From: Alkalihalobacillus sp047302405 | GTDB lineage: Bacteria; Bacillota; Bacilli; Bacillales; Bacillaceae_D | Assembly: GCF_047302405.1 (NCBI RefSeq) | Contig: NZ_CP154853.1 | Span: 3,534,001-3,598,000 of the forward strand | Length of the DNA stretch: 64,000 nucleotides | Direction: 5' to 3' | Part shown: piece after piece, positions 61,626 to 64,000 of the stretch | Layout: each line of letters starts with the position of its first letter | Position numbering within the stretch: position 1 is the stretch's first letter | Translations under genes and position numbers: made by a program | Notes under the pieces: model-generated | The model's database searches: none | Seen by the model: only the letters and a program-made list of their open reading frames with translations | Told to the model about the DNA's origin: nothing

Positions 61626-63263
61626 TTACATCATGCCGCCCATTCCACCCATTCCGCCCATTCCGCCCATATCAGGCATTCCTGGTGCATTTTCTTCTGG
61701 TAAGTCTGCTACTACTGCCTCAGTTGTTAAGAACATCGCCGATACACTTGCTGCATGTTGTAGGGCTGAACGAGTTACTTTAACTGGGTCAAGGATACCC
61801 GCTGCAATCATGTCAGTGTATTCGCCTGTTGCTGCATTGAAACCGATACCCGCTGTTTCGCCTTTTAGACGTTCTACAATAACAGAACCTTCAAGACCTG
61901 CATTGTGTGCAATTTGGCGAATTGGCTCTTCAAGTGCACGAAGAACGATGCTCACACCAGTTGCTTCATCACCTTTTGCATCTACAGCTTTAACTGCTCC
62001 AATAACCGTAACTAGAGCTGTACCACCACCAGCTACGACACCTTCTTCAACAGCAGCACGAGTTGAGTTAAGGGCATCTTCAATACGAAGTTTACGCTCT
62101 TTTAGTTCTGTTTCAGTTGCGGCACCAACTTTAAGAACAGCCACTCCACCTGCTAATTTCGCTAAACGCTCTTGTAATTTCTCTTTGTCAAAGTCAGAAG
62201 TTGTTTCTTCTGCTTGAGCTTTAATTTGGTTGACACGAGCTGAAATTTGAGCTGGTTCGCCTGCACCTTCAACGATCGTTGTGTTTTCTTTTGTCACAAC
62301 GACTTTGCTTGCACGACCAAGTTGAGAAATGTTCGCTGATTTAAGGTCAAGACCTAAATCTTCTGTAATCACTTCCCCACCAGTTAAGATCGCAATATCT
62401 TCTAGCATTGCTTTACGACGGTCACCAAATCCAGGAGCTTTAACGGCTACCGCATTAAATGTACCACGTAATTTATTTACGACTAATGTTGCTTGAGCTT
62501 CCCCTTCAACATCTTCAGCGATGATAAGAATTGGTTTACCTTGTTGAACCACTTGCTCAAGAACTGGTAAGATTTCTTGAATGCTTGCAATCTTTTTATC
62601 CGTAATTAAAATATATGGATTTTCAAGAACCGCTTCCATTTTATCAGAATCCGTTACCATGTATGGAGAAACGAAACCACGATCAAATTGCATACCTTCT
62701 ACTACTTCTAATTCAGTAGAGAAACCTTTTGATTCTTCGATTGTAATAACGCCGTCGTTTCCAACACGTTCCATTGCTTCTGCAATAATTTGTCCAACTT
62801 CTTCATCAGCTGCTGAGTTAGCCGCAACTTGTGCAATTGACTCTTTGCCCTCGATTGGTTTCGCAATATTTTTAAGTTCTGTAACCGCAGCAGCTGTTGC
62901 TTTTTCAATCCCTTTACGGATACCCATTGGGTTCGCACCAGATGTTACGTTTTTAAGACCTTCACGAATCATCGCTTGAGCTAAAACAGTCGCAGTTGTT
63001 GTACCGTCACCAGCAATATCATTCGTTTTGCTTGCTACTTCTGCTACTAATTTAGCACCCATGTTTTCGAATGCATCTTCTAATTCGATTTCTTTTGCGA
63101 TCGTTACACCGTCATTTGTAATAAGTGGTGAACCGAATTTCTTTTCTAGAACAACGTTACGTCCTTTTGGTCCAAGCGTTACTTTTACGGCATTTGCTAA
63201 TGTATCTACACCACGAAGCATTGCGCGACGTGCGTCTTCACTGAATTTAATTTCTTTTGCCAT
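61626..63263 (-). CDS. groEL: Chaperonin GroEL (60 kDa)
   Basis: Full-length chaperonin of 545 residues: VTLGPKGRNVVLEKKFGSP with the ATP-binding GPKGR, AGDGTTTATVLAQ containing the catalytic Asp, and ending in the GGM-rich flexible tail (MGGMGGMGGMGGMM). It forms the double-ring folding chamber together with GroES, encoded 59 bases upstream in the same operon. Heat-shock regulated by HrcA through the CIRCE element before groES. Confidence 0.99.
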   Translation of the reverse strand: MAKEIKFSEDARRAMLRGVDTLANAVKVTLGPKGRNVVLEKKFGSPLITNDGVTIAKEIELEDAFENMGAKLVAEVASKTNDIAGDGTTTATVLAQAMIREGLKNVTSGANPMGIRKGIEKATAAAVTELKNIAKPIEGKESIAQVAANSAADEEVGQIIAEAMERVGNDGVITIEESKGFSTELEVVEGMQFDRGFVSPYMVTDSDKMEAVLENPYILITDKKIASIQEILPVLEQVVQQGKPILIIAEDVEGEAQATLVVNKLRGTFNAVAVKAPGFGDRRKAMLEDIAILTGGEVITEDLGLDLKSANISQLGRASKVVVTKENTTIVEGAGEPAQISARVNQIKAQAEETTSDFDKEKLQERLAKLAGGVAVLKVGAATETELKERKLRIEDALNSTRAAVEEGVVAGGGTALVTVIGAVKAVDAKGDEATGVSIVLRALEEPIRQIAHNAGLEGSVIVERLKGETAGIGFNAATGEYTDMIAAGILDPVKVTRSALQHAASVSAMFLTTEAVVADLPEENAPGMPDMGGMGGMGGMGGMM

Positions 63264-63322
63264 TGTCTCTACCTCCTAAAAGAATCATAAATATAAACGG
63301 GTCCGTGCCCAAATTTGTTCTA

Positions 63323-63607
63323 TTAACCGATAACAGCTAGAATATCACTTTCACGAAGGATTAAGTATTCTTTTCCATCGTACTTTAATTCCGTTCCAGC
63401 ATATTTAGAGAAAATGATTTTGTCGCCTTCTTTAACCTCAAGTGCAATACGTTCACCGTTATCAGCTACACGTCCAGCACCTACAGCAACAACTTTCCCT
63501 TCCTGTGGTTTTTCTTTAGCAGAGTCTGGTAATACGATACCGCTTGCTGTTTTTTCCTCAGTTTCAACTTGCTCGATCACAATACGATCACCTAATGGCT
63601 TTAACAA
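63323..63607 (-). CDS. groES: Co-chaperonin GroES (10 kDa)
   Basis: Standard length of 94 residues when started at TTG 63607, nine bases after GGAGG, giving MLKPLGDRIVIEQVETEEKT. The mobile loop (ASGIVLPDSAKEKPQ) and the conserved GKVVAVGAGR and VKEGDKIIFSKYAGTELK are present. It caps GroEL. A TTG three codons earlier lies directly on the SD and is rejected. Confidence 0.98.
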   Translation of the reverse strand: MLKPLGDRIVIEQVETEEKTASGIVLPDSAKEKPQEGKVVAVGAGRVADNGERIALEVKEGDKIIFSKYAGTELKYDGKEYLILRESDILAVIG

Positions 63608-63652
63608 GGAAAACAACCTCCTTCAAATAGATAATATGTAATAGTTTCATTA

Positions 63653-63679
63653 TTAGCACTCGAACCTTTTGAGTGCTAA
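63653..63679. promoter_or_regulatory. CIRCE operator (HrcA binding site)
   Basis: Perfect TTAGCACTC-N9-GAGTGCTAA inverted repeat 46 bases upstream of the groES start. Confidence 0.98.
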
Positions 63680-63689
63680 CACAATTATT

Positions 63690-63718
63690 ATAATAATCAT
63701 TCAATCCACCTTTTGCAA
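63690..63718 (-). promoter_or_regulatory. Sigma-A promoter of groESL
   Basis: Minus strand: TTGCAA (63718-63713), 17-base spacer, TATTAT (63695-63690); CIRCE starts 11 bases downstream and covers the transcription start. Confidence 0.7.
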
Positions 63719-63892
63719 GTATTTTGCGTTAGATTTTCTGCTTTTTTTATCGATAATTTTCGTCATATCTCTTCATTCCTGTATGAAAACCACTCATAGA
63801 TATAAAAATAATATATAGAAGAGTTATCTTCTGCGATAAATGAAGAGCTGTGGTAATATAAATGAAGGAAACATGAATAAAGGAGACTTTAA

Positions 63893-64000
63893 ATGACAAA
63901 ACGCTATTGGTTCGTAATCCTTACATACATACTAATCGCCCAACTTGCAGCGATTCCGATCGCCGAATTCCTTCTACTCTTAGGTCTTGAGAAAGGTCAA
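63893..64000 (+). CDS. ydiL: CPBP-family intramembrane metalloprotease (YdiL-like), N-terminal part
   Basis: ATG at 63893, seven bases after AAGGAG, opens a frame that runs to the window edge (36 codons). The visible part starts MTKRYWFVILTYILIAQLAA and continues with an additional hydrophobic stretch and a Leu-rich helix. Divergent position from groES is the same as ydiL in B. subtilis, on which the family call mainly rests; the catalytic EExxxR region lies outside. Confidence 0.65.
   Translation, partial: MTKRYWFVILTYILIAQLAAIPIAEFLLLLGLEKGQ

Noticed and set aside
61633..62217. 194-codon frame antisense to groEL, starting with Pro-Pro-Ile repeats
   Set aside because: It is the complement of the GGM tail and conserved groEL codons; composition is a codon-shadow artefact.

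Overview
The window is a chromosomal segment of a low-GC, endospore-forming Bacillaceae. Signs of this are heterodimeric YheI/YheH-type and YesL/YesS-type families, a CotA-like spore-coat laccase, a YjcZ-like small protein, a groESL operon with a perfect CIRCE element next to a CPBP protease gene (the B. subtilis ydiL-groES-groEL order), strong GGAGG ribosome binding sites and frequent TTG/GTG starts. No rRNA, tRNA or CRISPR array was seen.

Layout. 1-3.2 kb: moxR - DUF58 - transglutaminase operon on the minus strand, cut by the window edge. 3.8-8.0 kb: a heterodimeric ABC exporter (BmrC/BmrD type) behind a long leader holding short ORFs with good SDs and an intrinsic terminator. 8.1-9.8 kb: a Gly-rich YjcZ-like protein and a papain-like amidase gene with a leader terminator. 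9.9-17.7 kb: a proline/ornithine catabolism island with proline dehydrogenase, rpoN, a PAS-AAA+-Fis activator, P5C dehydrogenase and ornithine aminotransferase. Canonical -24/-12 promoters precede both proline genes. 17.9-23 kb: MFS transporter, a 52-bp tandem array, CotA-like laccase and two small membrane proteins.

23.2-46.8 kb: a pectin/rhamnogalacturonan utilisation island, all on the minus strand. The first part runs from an AraC-type YesS-like sensor-regulator through a binding protein, two permeases, an esterase, GH43, GH105, a lipoprotein, YesL, an oxidoreductase, uxaA, uxaB and an SGNH esterase. The second part (deoR regulator, kduD, kdgK, kdgA, kduI, uxaC, uronate-dehydrogenase-like SDR) completes the route from galacturonate and unsaturated uronate to KDPG and its cleavage. 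No transporter ATPase is present, so a shared MsmX-type ATPase encoded elsewhere is probable.

46.9-55 kb: assorted genes (PlsY, RDD, an XRE/membrane-protein pair with three operator-like repeats, two nearly identical AEC permeases flanking a YfcC carrier, GNAT, nucleotidyltransferase). 55.2-61.3 kb: a scarred region with an intact IS110-family element and candidate bridge RNA, an IS110 fossil, a truncated NAD(P)-binding gene, dispersed-repeat copies, a CatD/CatE/HxlR quinone-stress module and a Fic protein. 61.5-64 kb: groEL, groES, CIRCE and the start of a CPBP protease gene.

The most interesting signals are the exporter leader, the self-contained sigma-54 proline module, and the repeats: the 52-bp array, a dispersed element lying between the sugar-binding and permease genes, and short inverted repeats in 5' leaders.
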